In this document: positions 43,252 through 51,828 of the stretch, piece after piece | How positions within the stretch are numbered: the stretch's first letter is position 1 | Layout: every line of letters starts with the position of its first letter | Source: Ornithinimicrobium sufpigmenti | GTDB taxonomy: Bacteria > Actinomycetota > Actinomycetes > Actinomycetales > Dermatophilaceae | DNA length: 64,000 nucleotides | Assembly (NCBI RefSeq): GCF_004322775.1 | Contig: NZ_CP036403.1 | Span: 3,596,001-3,660,000, forward strand | Direction: 5' to 3' | Translations under genes and position numbers: made by a program | The notes under the pieces: generated by a model | Told to the model about the DNA's origin: nothing | The model's database searches: none | What the model saw: only the letters and a program-made list of their open reading frames with translations

Positions 43252-43935
43252 TCAGGTCACGAAGCGGTAGCCGATCCCGCGCACCGTGACAATGCGCTCG
43301 GCGCCGAGCTTGGCACGCAGGTAGCGGATGTAGACGTCGACGACGTTGGAGGTGCCGGTCACCTCATACCCCCAGACCCGGTCGAGCAGCTGTTCGCGCG
43401 ACAAGGTCTGACCAGAGTGGGACATCAGCGCCTTGGCCAGCTCGAACTCGCGCGTCGACAGCTCGACCGGGGTGTCGTCGACGGTGACCGTCCGGGCCCC
43501 AGGATCGAGCACGACGCCGCCGGCGCTGAGGACCCCGTCGTCGACCTGACCTCCAGCGCCGCCCTGCATGTCGGCGTGCTGTCGGAGCCGCAGCCGGACT
43601 CGGGCGACGAGCTCCTCGACCCGGAACGGCTTGGCGATGTAGTCCTCCGCGCCCCAGTCAAGGCCGTGGACCGTGTCCTCCACCGAGTCGCGGGCGGTGC
43701 ACATGATCACCGGGACCGGCTCCTCCATGGTCCGCAGCATGCGCAGCACAGTGAACCCGTCCATCTTGGGCAGGCCGACGTCGAGAATGAGTAGGTCGAT
43801 GTCGCCGACTGTCGCGGCCTCCAGCGCGGCCAACCCGTCGGCGACCACCGTGGTGCGGTGCCCCTCAGCGCGCAGACCTCGCTCGATGATCCGAGCGATG
43901 CCCTCCTCGTCCTCAGCGATCAGGATGTGCGCCAT
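43252..43935 (-). CDS. OmpR-family response regulator
   Basis: A 227-residue regulator. The receiver domain (1-118) has acidic Glu8/Asp9, phospho-acceptor Asp52 in LILDVGLPKMDG and Lys102 in DYIAKPF. The C-terminal winged helix (about 135-227) carries LSTREFELAKALM and RVWGYEVTGTSNVVDVYIRYLRAKL. The partner kinase gene is 9 bp upstream. Its DNA sites should be tandem repeats about 11 bp apart, as seen at 43101 and 31361. Confidence 0.95.
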   Translation of the reverse strand: MAHILIAEDEEGIARIIERGLRAEGHRTTVVADGLAALEAATVGDIDLLILDVGLPKMDGFTVLRMLRTMEEPVPVIMCTARDSVEDTVHGLDWGAEDYIAKPFRVEELVARVRLRLRQHADMQGGAGGQVDDGVLSAGGVVLDPGARTVTVDDTPVELSTREFELAKALMSHSGQTLSREQLLDRVWGYEVTGTSNVVDVYIRYLRAKLGAERIVTVRGIGYRFVT

Positions 43936-43944
43936 GCCCGCAGG

Positions 43945-45495
43945 CTACTCGGCCACGTCGGAGTGCTGGGGCTCCTCCGGAGGGTCGGTCGGCAGCCAGA
44001 GCGTGAACCGGGAGCCGATCCCTTCCGTGGACTCCACGACGACCGAGCCACCGTGCGCCTCGACGATCGCCTTGACGATGGCCAGTCCCAGACCGCTGCC
44101 CTCGACGTTCACGCTGTTGTCCCCACGGCCGAAGCGGTCGAAGACCCGCTCCAGCTGACTCTCCGGTATGCCGCGCCCCTGGTCGGTCACGGACAGGGTG
44201 ATGTACTCCGGGGCCTCCGCGGCACCGGCCGCGACGGCGTCGGGCACCCGCGGGTCGTCGCCGGGGACGAGCGCGGTGCCCAGCTCGACGATCGAACCGG
44301 GCTCGCTGAACTTCACCGCGTTGGCCGCGAGCTGGAGGAGCGCCTGGATGAGCCGCTGTCGGTCGACGAGCACCTCACCCTCGGCGTCGGCGGTCAGCCG
44401 CCACTGACGCTCGCCGAGCGTGGTCATCCGGTCCATGCACTCCACGGCCAGCTCGGCGAGCTCGGTCGGGGAGCGGCGGATGAAGTCGGGACGCTGGGCC
44501 CGGGCCAGGATGAGCAGGTCGTCGACCAGGCGCTGCATACGGTCCAGCTCGTCCAGCAGCAGGACCCTGGTCGTGGCCACGTCCTCGGGGTCGTCCGGCT
44601 GGAGCAGCTCGGTGTTGCCGCGCAGGATGGTCAGGGGCGTGCGCAGCTCGTGTGCGGCATCGTCCAGGAACTGACGCTGCTGGCGCACGCCGTCCTCGAT
44701 GCGGTCCAGCATCTGGTTGAACCGGATCGCGAGCTCGGCCACGTCGGTGTTCTCGGCCGTGTTGACGTCCACCCGCATCGACAGGTCCTCCGGGTGGATC
44801 TGAGCGGTGGCGTCCCTCAGCGCCTGCAGCGGACGGAGCAACCGACCCAGCGCCACGTGGGCGACCGCGCCACCGGCCAGCAGCATGAGGATGGAAACCC
44901 CGGTGTAGGTGAGTACCTGCCGGTTCACCATGGCGCGCTGGCTGCCGAGGTCGTTGAGGACGACGAACTGCGCCTGCCGATCCTCTCCCGGCAGCTGGAC
45001 GTCGGCCACGAGGAGGCGCAAGGTGGTGCCCTGGGTGCGCATCGTCCAGGTTTGGGCCCGCCCTGGGCCGATGTCCAGTGCGCTGACCGCCTCGAGGATC
45101 TCCGGGTCGGTCGGGTCGAACGACCGTCCTGTCCCACCGCTGTAGACGGGCTGCGCGCCCTCCAGCATGCCGAGGAAGGCCTCGTCCTCCCCGGCGACCG
45201 CGATGCTGATGAAGTCGTAGAAGAGCTCGCCGGCGTTGTCGTAGGCCCTGCCGTCCCGCTCAGGCCCGCTCTGCGCCAGCTGGGTCAGCTCCTCGATCTC
45301 CTGGTCGAGGTCGCGGTCCACCCGTTCGGAGACGGTGGCGTACTGCACCGCGAAGGTCAGCACGCCGGTGAGCAGCAGCGTCAGCCCGAGGATGAGCGTG
45401 ATGATGACCATCAGCCGCTGGCGCACCGTGCGACCCAGGAAGCCCGCGGGCGGCCGGGGCTCCTCGTCCTCGCGGTGCGGGCTCACGTGAGCCAC
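43945..45495 (-). CDS. Sensor histidine kinase
   Basis: A 516-residue membrane kinase. Helices lie at about 27-50 and 195-215, enclosing an extracytoplasmic sensor of about 140 residues. HAMP follows at about 215-265. The dimerisation domain has His282 in DDAAHELRTPLTIL. The ATPase has NAVKFSEPGS (N box), VTDQGRGIP (G1) and GSGLGLAIVKAI (G2). The overall plan is that of the PhoR/CutS-like group. The start is GTG 45495; a second GTG 9 bp downstream is possible. The signal sensed is unknown. Confidence 0.94.
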   Translation of the reverse strand: MAHVSPHREDEEPRPPAGFLGRTVRQRLMVIITLILGLTLLLTGVLTFAVQYATVSERVDRDLDQEIEELTQLAQSGPERDGRAYDNAGELFYDFISIAVAGEDEAFLGMLEGAQPVYSGGTGRSFDPTDPEILEAVSALDIGPGRAQTWTMRTQGTTLRLLVADVQLPGEDRQAQFVVLNDLGSQRAMVNRQVLTYTGVSILMLLAGGAVAHVALGRLLRPLQALRDATAQIHPEDLSMRVDVNTAENTDVAELAIRFNQMLDRIEDGVRQQRQFLDDAAHELRTPLTILRGNTELLQPDDPEDVATTRVLLLDELDRMQRLVDDLLILARAQRPDFIRRSPTELAELAVECMDRMTTLGERQWRLTADAEGEVLVDRQRLIQALLQLAANAVKFSEPGSIVELGTALVPGDDPRVPDAVAAGAAEAPEYITLSVTDQGRGIPESQLERVFDRFGRGDNSVNVEGSGLGLAIVKAIVEAHGGSVVVESTEGIGSRFTLWLPTDPPEEPQHSDVAE

Positions 45496-45569
45496 CCCAC
45501 GGACGGCACCCGCGGCCCGCGCCAGCTCACCAAGGAAGGCACCTCATAAGCGTCCCGCTGGGCCGCGTC

Positions 45570-46649
45570 TCACCGCGGCCCCTCCCCCTGAGCCAGCAGC
45601 GCGAACGAGACCAGCCAGTGGGTCGCCATGAAGTGCCCGTCGGTGATGTGGTCGAGCACGACGTCCTCCTGGTGGCGGGCAGACTCCCGCAGCCGGTCGG
45701 CGGCGGGTCCGGCTAGCCATCCTGCCAGCCCCCTCAGTGCCCAGGCGCGCGACAGCGCCAGACCGAGCAGGTGCGCACCTTGGCCGTCGGTCGGGTCCAG
45801 CACCGTCGGCGGCACCAGGAGGTGCTCGTGCGCGCCCTCCCCCAGCCCTGGCAGGAACCTCCCCGGCCATGGCCTCACCTCCTCCTGCGGCAGCAGCCGC
45901 GTCATCAGCAGCGCCTCGGTCAGCGCCGGCGAGAGAAAGTCCGAGCCCCCCGGCTCGTCGTCCGTGCTCGCCCCCTCGTCCTGTGCGAACCAGTCCAGCG
46001 CACGGGACCGACATACCTCCACCACATCGCCCCGACCGAGCCGCGCGTAGGCGTCCATCAGGAGGAGCAGGGCGAAGGCGTCGTTCTGGTGCTTGCCGTG
46101 CCGGACGGGGTAGGCCTGCCGGGGCAGCCAGTCCAGGACATGGTCGCCCACCACCTCACCCAACGGTGCGAGGGCCTCGGCCCAGGTGCGGGCGTCGCTT
46201 CCCACGACGGTGCCGCCGCCTCGATGGGGTATTGCGTCGGCCAGCTCCTGCACCGTGGCCGCCAGCTGCGCCGCCCAGGCCCACCCGTAGGGCCGCTCGA
46301 AGGAGGGGCGCTCACGCAGGTAGGCGACCTCCACAGCGAGGTGCGCCGGGGTCAGCCGCTCCGCCAGCAGCACGCCAGCCGCCTGCCGCTCGGCCGGGTC
46401 GAGCGCGGCGCCGTGCCGGAGCAGCAGCGTGGCCAGCGACCAGTGCATGTGCACGCACGAGTGCCAGTCCAGGGCGCCGTGGAAAGCGGGGTGCAGCTCG
46501 TGCGGCACGACCCGGGTGTCCTCCGGGCCGGTGACGACGTGCCCCGGCGCCCAGGGGTATGGCGTGCCGATCACCTGGCGAGCGATCCGGCTCCAGGCAT
46601 TGAGGTTTGCGGTGGACGGCGGCGCCGTCGGCGGGGTCTGGGGGTTCAC
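45570..46649 (-). CDS. DUF2891 family protein
   Basis: A 359-residue soluble protein of the DUF2891 family. Typical segments are PYPWAPGHVV, LHPAFHGALDWHSCVHMHW, GWAWAAQLAATVQELAD, RHGKHQNDAFALLLLMDAY and the final THWLVSFALLA. The fold is probably an alpha/alpha barrel, and several conserved His/Trp/Asp residues suggest an enzyme, but no activity is established. The frame is open far upstream; GTG 46649 is chosen because the family N-terminus begins there and the oppositely oriented thioesterase gene starts 24 bp away. Confidence 0.85.
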   Translation of the reverse strand: MNPQTPPTAPPSTANLNAWSRIARQVIGTPYPWAPGHVVTGPEDTRVVPHELHPAFHGALDWHSCVHMHWSLATLLLRHGAALDPAERQAAGVLLAERLTPAHLAVEVAYLRERPSFERPYGWAWAAQLAATVQELADAIPHRGGGTVVGSDARTWAEALAPLGEVVGDHVLDWLPRQAYPVRHGKHQNDAFALLLLMDAYARLGRGDVVEVCRSRALDWFAQDEGASTDDEPGGSDFLSPALTEALLMTRLLPQEEVRPWPGRFLPGLGEGAHEHLLVPPTVLDPTDGQGAHLLGLALSRAWALRGLAGWLAGPAADRLRESARHQEDVVLDHITDGHFMATHWLVSFALLAQGEGPR

Positions 46650-46673
46650 CCCTCCATTACTACACTCGCGGCC

Positions 46674-47459
46674 ATGACGCGGGAGCACTACTTCGAGGCC
46701 CGGGGCGACGGGCGCTACCAGCCGACCCTCCACGTGCAGGGCGCATGGTCGCCCGAGGAGCAGCACGTGGCCCCGGTGATTGGGCTGCTTCTGCACGCCC
46801 TGGAGCTGAACCACCCGCGCGATGACCTGCAGTGGGCACGGATCAGCGTCGACATCCTGGGCTTCATCCGCCGGGCCGAGACCACCGTGACCACCCGTGT
46901 GCTGCGACCGGGACGGACCATCGAGCTGCTCGAGGCCACCGCGCGGATCGACGACCGCGACACGGTGCGTGCCACTGCGTGGCGGCTGGTCCGCGGCGAC
47001 ACCAGCGACGTCGCCGGGGCGCCGGAGCCGGAGGGGCCCCCGATGCCGACGCCGGACGAGCTGCCCGTCTGGGACGGGATGCTGCACTGGGGCGGTGGGT
47101 TCATCAAGAGCCTGGAGTTCCGCTCTCCCGGCAACGAGTCCGGCCGGGGCCGGACCTGGGTCCGCACACCGGTGGACCTGGTCGCCGGGGAGCCGGTGTC
47201 TGCCCTGGCGGCATGGGTCGGGCTGCTCGACACCGCCAACGGCACGGCGGTCCGCAAGGATCCCCGGGAGTGGATGTTTCCCAACGTGGACCTCACCCTG
47301 CACCTGCACCGCGCCCCCGAGGGGCGATGGCTCGGCCTGGACACCAAGGTCTACTTCGGTCCGAGCGGCGTCGGCGAGACCTCGTCCGTCGTGCACGACG
47401 AGCACGGACCGGTGGGCACGCTGGCGCAGTGTCTGACGCTCCGGCCGATCGGGAAGTGA
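46674..47459 (+). CDS. Thioesterase family protein (double hotdog, TesB-like)
   Basis: A 261-residue protein with two hotdog-like halves: HVAPVIGLLLHALELNHP with ARISVDILGFIRRAET, and VSALAAWVGLLDTANGT with FPNVDLTLHLHRAPEG. This matches the acyl-CoA thioesterase-like group in actinobacteria. The substrate is not known. Divergently transcribed from the DUF2891 gene with a 24-bp gap, so the promoters must overlap the start regions or the transcripts are leaderless. Confidence 0.82.
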   Translation: MTREHYFEARGDGRYQPTLHVQGAWSPEEQHVAPVIGLLLHALELNHPRDDLQWARISVDILGFIRRAETTVTTRVLRPGRTIELLEATARIDDRDTVRATAWRLVRGDTSDVAGAPEPEGPPMPTPDELPVWDGMLHWGGGFIKSLEFRSPGNESGRGRTWVRTPVDLVAGEPVSALAAWVGLLDTANGTAVRKDPREWMFPNVDLTLHLHRAPEGRWLGLDTKVYFGPSGVGETSSVVHDEHGPVGTLAQCLTLRPIGK

Positions 47460-48048
47460 CCGCCTGCCCGGCGACGCGCTGACCCCGTCGACGGCCGGCT
47501 TGCAGCAATGTGACACAGATCACGCGAAACCGGAGCAACGATCTGGCAGGTCGCGACGTCTACGTAGTGTCGGTTCGGGACAGCCGACGCCCGTCACGGG
47601 GAGGCCGCTTCGGCGGGACAGAGGGGTTGCAGGAGGGTGGGGTGCCGGTGCAGGGGCCCGGCGCCCCACTCCTTCTGTTCCGCACAGAACACGCCCAAGG
47701 GCCCGACAGGACACGTGAAACGGCGCGACAGAACACGCCGAAGGGCCTGACAGAGCACGCGAGATGGCCCGAGTGAGCACGCCGTTCTCCAGCCCATGCG
47801 AGGTCGCCTCGTCCTCGTGCTCTGTCCCGCCCCCCCGGACGCGTTCCGTGGCGCCTTTTCTCGCGTTCAGTGGGCCTTCTCGCGTATTCGGTGGCGCCCT
47901 TTCACGTGTCCTGAGGGGCCTTCTCGCGTGTTCGGTGGCGCCTTATGACGTGTCCTGCGGGACCTTTCCACGTGTTCTGGCCGTTGGGCAAGGCCCGTTG
48001 GCTGCCCCTCTCCTAGACTGACCGAGACTCTACGGAAGGTGATCGACG
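47460..48048. repeat. 589-bp intergenic space with two opposed family A repeat arrays
   Basis: Four to five 22-bp units on the plus strand (about 47688-47775) are followed by about six to seven units on the minus strand (about 47835-47990), forming a large inverted pair. Units keep the ACAGRACACG core, with more divergence in the second array. The remaining sequence (47460-47687) has a GTGTCGGTTCGGGACAG stretch but no convincing gene. Short open frames here consist mainly of translated repeats. Confidence 0.82.
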
Positions 48049-48582
48049 ATGAGCCGACCCGCACGGACGGGATACCTGATCGCCGTGGCGGGGCTGAGCG
48101 TCCTGCTCACCGCCTGCGGCACGGAGACCGACGACGGTGGCGCCGCGGACAGCCCCACCATCACCGACGCAGAGATCATCACTCCTGAGGAGCCCACCTT
48201 GACGGACGACGCCCGCCCCACCCCTACCCGGATCCCCCAGCCCACCCCTGACGACTCCCTGCCCTCCGGCCCGGTCGACCCTTCCGTCCTGGAGCGTGAG
48301 GAGGTCAAGGCGGCCATCGCCGCGGAGGCCGAACGGCGCCAGGTCAGCGAGGACGAGGTCGAGGTCGTCGGTTTCGCGGACGTCACCTGGACCGACGGCA
48401 GCCTGGGGTGCCCGCAACCAGGGATGCACTACACCCAGGCACTGGTCCCCGGGCACCAGCTCATCCTCCAGGTCAACGGTGAGCGCGCGAGCTACCACTC
48501 CGGTCGCAACAAGACCTTCAGCTACTGCGCCAACCCGAGTGCACCCGCCCCGAGCGGCTCCAGCGGCATCATCGACCAGTAG
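48049..48582 (+). CDS. Secreted lipoprotein
   Basis: A 177-residue protein with a signal peptide and lipobox LLTAC (Cys23). An acidic/Pro/Thr linker (about 25-85) leads to a small domain: a helix (EVKAAIAAEAERRQVSEDEV), then VTWTDGSLGCPQPGMHYTQA and a final FSYCA. Many actinobacterial lipoproteins share the WxDGSLGCPxPGMxYTQ motif, often annotated as hypothetical; its role is unknown. A ribosome site (GGAAGG) precedes the ATG. Confidence 0.75.
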   Translation: MSRPARTGYLIAVAGLSVLLTACGTETDDGGAADSPTITDAEIITPEEPTLTDDARPTPTRIPQPTPDDSLPSGPVDPSVLEREEVKAAIAAEAERRQVSEDEVEVVGFADVTWTDGSLGCPQPGMHYTQALVPGHQLILQVNGERASYHSGRNKTFSYCANPSAPAPSGSSGIIDQ

Positions 48583-48626
48583 GTCGCTGCCGCCAGGCAG
48601 GCAAGCAGCAGGTGGATGACCCCACC

Positions 48627-49613
48627 TCAGAGCCAGGCGACGCCGCGGTCATCGAAGTCGAGGCGCACCGCATCTCCCGCCGCGAGCCCGACCTCGTCCC
48701 CGAGTGCCTCGACGGTGCCCAGACCGTCGATCCGGACATCCAGGTGGACGGCGTCGCTCACGGTCACCGCGCGTAGGACCTGTGCCGTCACCGGCCCGTC
48801 CGGGGCGACCCGCAGGGCGCTGCGCCGCAGCGCCAGCCGACCGTCCGGCGGGCCGTCGAGAGCCACCCGCTCACCCAGCCGGCGGGCCTGCTCCGGCGAC
48901 AAGATGGTGCTGAACCCGATGAACGACGCGACCTCCGGTGTGCCGGGCGCTCCCCAGACCTCGGTCGTCGGGCCCTCCTGGACGACCTCCCCGGCGAGCA
49001 TCACGGCCATCCGGTCGGCGACGGTGAAGGCCTCGTCGTGGTCGTGGGTCACCATGACCGCGGTCGTGCCCGTCGTCGTGAGGATTTCCCGCAGGTCGCC
49101 GGCCAGCCGCTCCCGGAGCGAGCGGTCCAGCGCCGACAGCGGCTCGTCGAGCAGCAGTAACGCCGGCTCCGCCGCCAGGGCCCGCGCGAGCGCCACCCGC
49201 TGCTGCTCGCCGCCGGAGAGGGTAGTCGGCCGACGGTCGGCATACCCCGGCAGCCCGACCAGCTCCAGCAGCTCCGCCGCCCGCGACGCACGCTGCGCGC
49301 GACCGACGCCACGCAGCCGCAGGGAGTAGGCGATGTTCTCGGCGACGGACGCGTGGGCGAAGAGCTGCCCGTCCTGGAACATCAGGGCGAAACCGCGCCG
49401 GTGCGTCGGCACGCCTGCCAGGTCACGCCCCTGCCAGACGATGCGACCCCCGTCGAGCCGCTCCAGCCCGGCGACCGCCCGCAGCAGGGTCGACTTCCCG
49501 CACCCCGACGGGCCCAGCACGGCCAGCACCTGGCCCTCCTCCAGGGTCAAGGAGACGTCATCGACCGCGGTCGTCTCGCCGAAGCGCACGGTCAATTCAC
49601 TGAGCTCGAGCAT
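48627..49613 (-). CDS. thiQ: Thiamine ABC transporter ATPase
   Basis: A 328-residue ATPase with Walker A LGPSGCGKST, signature TTLSGGEQQR, Walker B ALLLLDEPLSALDR and switch His in VTHDHDEAF. The C-terminal 100 residues resemble the regulatory TOBE-like part of molybdate/iron/thiamine ATPases. Substrate assignment rests on the TPP riboswitch that leads the operon. The start overlaps the permease stop (ATGA). Confidence 0.82.
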   Translation of the reverse strand: MLELSELTVRFGETTAVDDVSLTLEEGQVLAVLGPSGCGKSTLLRAVAGLERLDGGRIVWQGRDLAGVPTHRRGFALMFQDGQLFAHASVAENIAYSLRLRGVGRAQRASRAAELLELVGLPGYADRRPTTLSGGEQQRVALARALAAEPALLLLDEPLSALDRSLRERLAGDLREILTTTGTTAVMVTHDHDEAFTVADRMAVMLAGEVVQEGPTTEVWGAPGTPEVASFIGFSTILSPEQARRLGERVALDGPPDGRLALRRSALRVAPDGPVTAQVLRAVTVSDAVHLDVRIDGLGTVEALGDEVGLAAGDAVRLDFDDRGVAWL

Positions 49614-51295
49614 CAGAAGGAACCTACCGATCCGACTCGCAGCCGCTCGACCACGCCCATCACGGTCACCGTCACCAGCGCCAGCAGGACGCTCGCGGCG
49701 AGCGCCATGCCGACGTGGTCGGCCCCCGGGCGGGAGATCAACTGGTAGATGACGACCGGCACGGTCGGCCGGTCCGGGCGGGCCAGGAAGGCGGTGGCCC
49801 CGAACTCACCCAGCGACACCGCGAACGCGAAACCCGTCGCCGCCAGCAGCGGCTTGGTCAGCACCGGCCCCTCCGCGGTCCACGCCGCCCGCCACGGCCC
49901 GGCACCCAGTGCCGCTGCCGCCTCTCGCTGCCGCGGGTCCACCGAGCGCAGCACCGGCGTCAGGGTCCGCACCACGAGCGGCAGCGCCACCATCGCCTGC
50001 GCGATCGGCACGAGCACCGGCGAGGTGCGCAGGTCCAGCGGCGGCCGGTCCAGGGTGATGAGGAAGCCGAAGCCGACTGTCACCGCGGAGATCCCCAGCG
50101 GCAGCATGAACGCTCCGTCCAGCCCGGACACCACCCGCCGCCATGCCCTCGCTCTCGGCCGCCGGGACACGAGCACCGCCACCACGAGCCCGAGCACCAT
50201 CGCCAGCACGGTGGCGTCGACGGCCGAGCGCAGTGAGTTGCCCATCGCCTCGGTCACGCTCACCCGCAGCGCCTGGGTCGCGTCCGGATCGGTGAGCGCC
50301 CGGTAGTGCCCCAGACCCCAACCGTCCCCCACCTGCAGCGAGCGCACGACCAGGGAGCCGACGGGCAGGAGCACGAACGCCACCACCAGCCCGGTCACCA
50401 CCAGGGTGGGTATGTCGTGCCGCCGCACCGGGCGCGCTGCCGCTCGGGCGCCGACCCGCTGCAGGCTCTGCTCGCGCCGGCCCCGGGTGCGGGCGGCGAT
50501 GACCAGCATCACCACGACGGCGAGCAGCTGCAGCACGGAGAGCACTGCCGCGCCCTGCAGGTCGAGGAAGTTGACGGTCAGCAGATAGATCTCGGTCTCG
50601 ATGGTGCCGTAGCGCAGACCGCCGAGGGTGAGCACGACCCCGAAGGCGGTGGAGCAGAAGAGGAAGACCAAGGTGGCGGCGGAGATGACCGCCGGCGCCA
50701 GGACGGGCAGGGTGACGGTGCGCCATACCTGCCAGGGGTTGGCGCCCAGGGCGGCGGCGGACTCCTCGGCCCGCCGGTCCAGGCCCTCCCACATCCCGCC
50801 GACCGTACGCACGACCACGGCCAGGTTGAAGAAGACGAACGCCATCAGGATCGGCACCCAGGTGCCGTCCCAGCCGAGCCACCCGAGCGGCCCGCCGGAG
50901 GAGAGCAGGGAGCGGAACATGACGCCGACCACCACGGTCGGCAGCACGAACGGCATCACCACGACCGCCCGGAGGAGCGCCCGGCCGGGAAAGCGCAGCC
51001 GGTAGAGCACGAACGCGACCGGCAGCCCCGCCAGGAGCGTCAGTACGGTGCCCGCCGACGCGCTGACCAGGGTGAAGGCGAGCACCCGGAGGGTACGCCG
51101 CCGGGACAGCACCTCCGGCACGGCGGACAGGTCGAGCTGGCCGTCGGGGAAGAAGCCGCGGGCCAGCATGCCGCCGACCGGGAGCACGAAGAAGATCGCC
51201 AGGAAGGCTAACGGCAGCAGGGCGACCAGCCCCAGGGCGAGTCCCGGGCCGGTGAGGTGCGCAGAGCGTGCACCCCGACCTAGACGAGCCCAGAT
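49613..51295 (-). CDS. thiP: Thiamine ABC transporter permease, double-length (ThiP-like)
   Basis: A fused permease with two BPD_transp_1 units, each ending in an EAA loop (EESAAALGANPWQVWRTVTLP and QREAAAALGAGPWRAAWTAEG), like ThiP/FbpB. About 12 membrane helices. The frame before GTG 51187 still encodes a family-like first helix, yet back to the in-frame TAG no ATG, GTG or TTG exists. An ATC codon at 51295 sits 8 bp after GAAGGAGG, giving 560 residues. I list that start as an inference; GTG 51187 (524 residues) is the conservative choice. No ThiB binding-protein gene is adjacent. Confidence 0.78.
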   Translation of the reverse strand: MWARLGRGARSAHLTGPGLALGLVALLPLAFLAIFFVLPVGGMLARGFFPDGQLDLSAVPEVLSRRRTLRVLAFTLVSASAGTVLTLLAGLPVAFVLYRLRFPGRALLRAVVVMPFVLPTVVVGVMFRSLLSSGGPLGWLGWDGTWVPILMAFVFFNLAVVVRTVGGMWEGLDRRAEESAAALGANPWQVWRTVTLPVLAPAVISAATLVFLFCSTAFGVVLTLGGLRYGTIETEIYLLTVNFLDLQGAAVLSVLQLLAVVVMLVIAARTRGRREQSLQRVGARAAARPVRRHDIPTLVVTGLVVAFVLLPVGSLVVRSLQVGDGWGLGHYRALTDPDATQALRVSVTEAMGNSLRSAVDATVLAMVLGLVVAVLVSRRPRARAWRRVVSGLDGAFMLPLGISAVTVGFGFLITLDRPPLDLRTSPVLVPIAQAMVALPLVVRTLTPVLRSVDPRQREAAAALGAGPWRAAWTAEGPVLTKPLLAATGFAFAVSLGEFGATAFLARPDRPTVPVVIYQLISRPGADHVGMALAASVLLALVTVTVMGVVERLRVGSVGSF

Positions 51296-51311
51296 GGCCG
51301 CCGCCTCCTTC

Positions 51312-51402
51312 GACTTCCTTCGCCGGTGCTAACCGGAGCAGGTTCAAGGGTCTGCGGCCAGCTGCCGCACTCTCAGCGCACTCGCGCTCCCCTGTCGTAC
51401 CG
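51312..51402 (-). ncRNA. TPP (thiamine pyrophosphate) riboswitch
   Basis: Read on the minus strand, it has GGGGAGC, GCTGAGAGTGCGG, CGCAGACCCTTGAACCTG and CTCCGGTTAGCACCGGCGAAGG. These are the CUGAGA pyrimidine-sensing and ACCCUU...GAACCUG pyrophosphate-sensing elements of the THI-box. CGAC before GGGGAGC can pair with GTCG at the 3' side, placing the AAGGAGG ribosome site next to the closing helix. Translational repression when TPP is bound is therefore likely. It leads straight into the thiP frame. Confidence 0.95.
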
Positions 51403-51433
51403 GGCCAGCCTACAGGCCGGTGGGTCAGCGGAG

Positions 51434-51720
51434 TGCGCACAACCTGGGATCAAGGTTGCGCTGAGGGATCACCCCGCCGCGCGTTGCCTCCTCGACTCAA
51501 CCTGGGATCAAGGTTGTGCAAAGGGATGGAATCGAGGTTGTGCGGAGGGATCACCCCGCCGCACGTTGCCTCCTCGGCACAACCTGGGATCAAGGTTGTG
51601 CGGGGAGAGTCGGCGGCCTCGTCGGCGACGCGAGGCGAGACTTCGGCGCGCGAAACGCCGGCGAAGCGACGCGAGACGTCGCCGCGCGAGACGTCGCCGC
51701 GCGAGACGCAATCAGGAGGA
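51434..51720. repeat. Intergenic repeats (family C) and CGCGCGAGACGTCGC tandem block
   Basis: The 400-bp space between the riboswitch and the osmC-like gene holds three intact and one degenerate palindromic unit (CACAACCTGGGATCAAGGTT with GTGC after it) and two copies of GGGATCACCCCGCCGC. These lie at 51434-51605. A tandem GAGACGTCGCCGCGC stretch follows at 51655-51710. Several open frames cross the region on both strands, but they encode only translated repeats, so I call no gene. Confidence 0.8.
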
Positions 51721-51828
51721 AGACGCAACCAGGGCGAAGCGGGTGGGGCGGGGCCGCGCTACGGTGCCAGCAGGTGCCTTCGCGATCCGGCACCGCACGA
51801 CGACGATCACGACGACCAGGAGCACCTC

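Noticed and set aside
46650..47516. N-terminal extension of the DUF2891 frame
   Set aside because: It runs antisense through the thioesterase gene, and the family start is at GTG 46649.
47510..47776. 88-codon plus-strand frame
   Set aside because: Its second half is translated family A repeat, and the first half has no family features.
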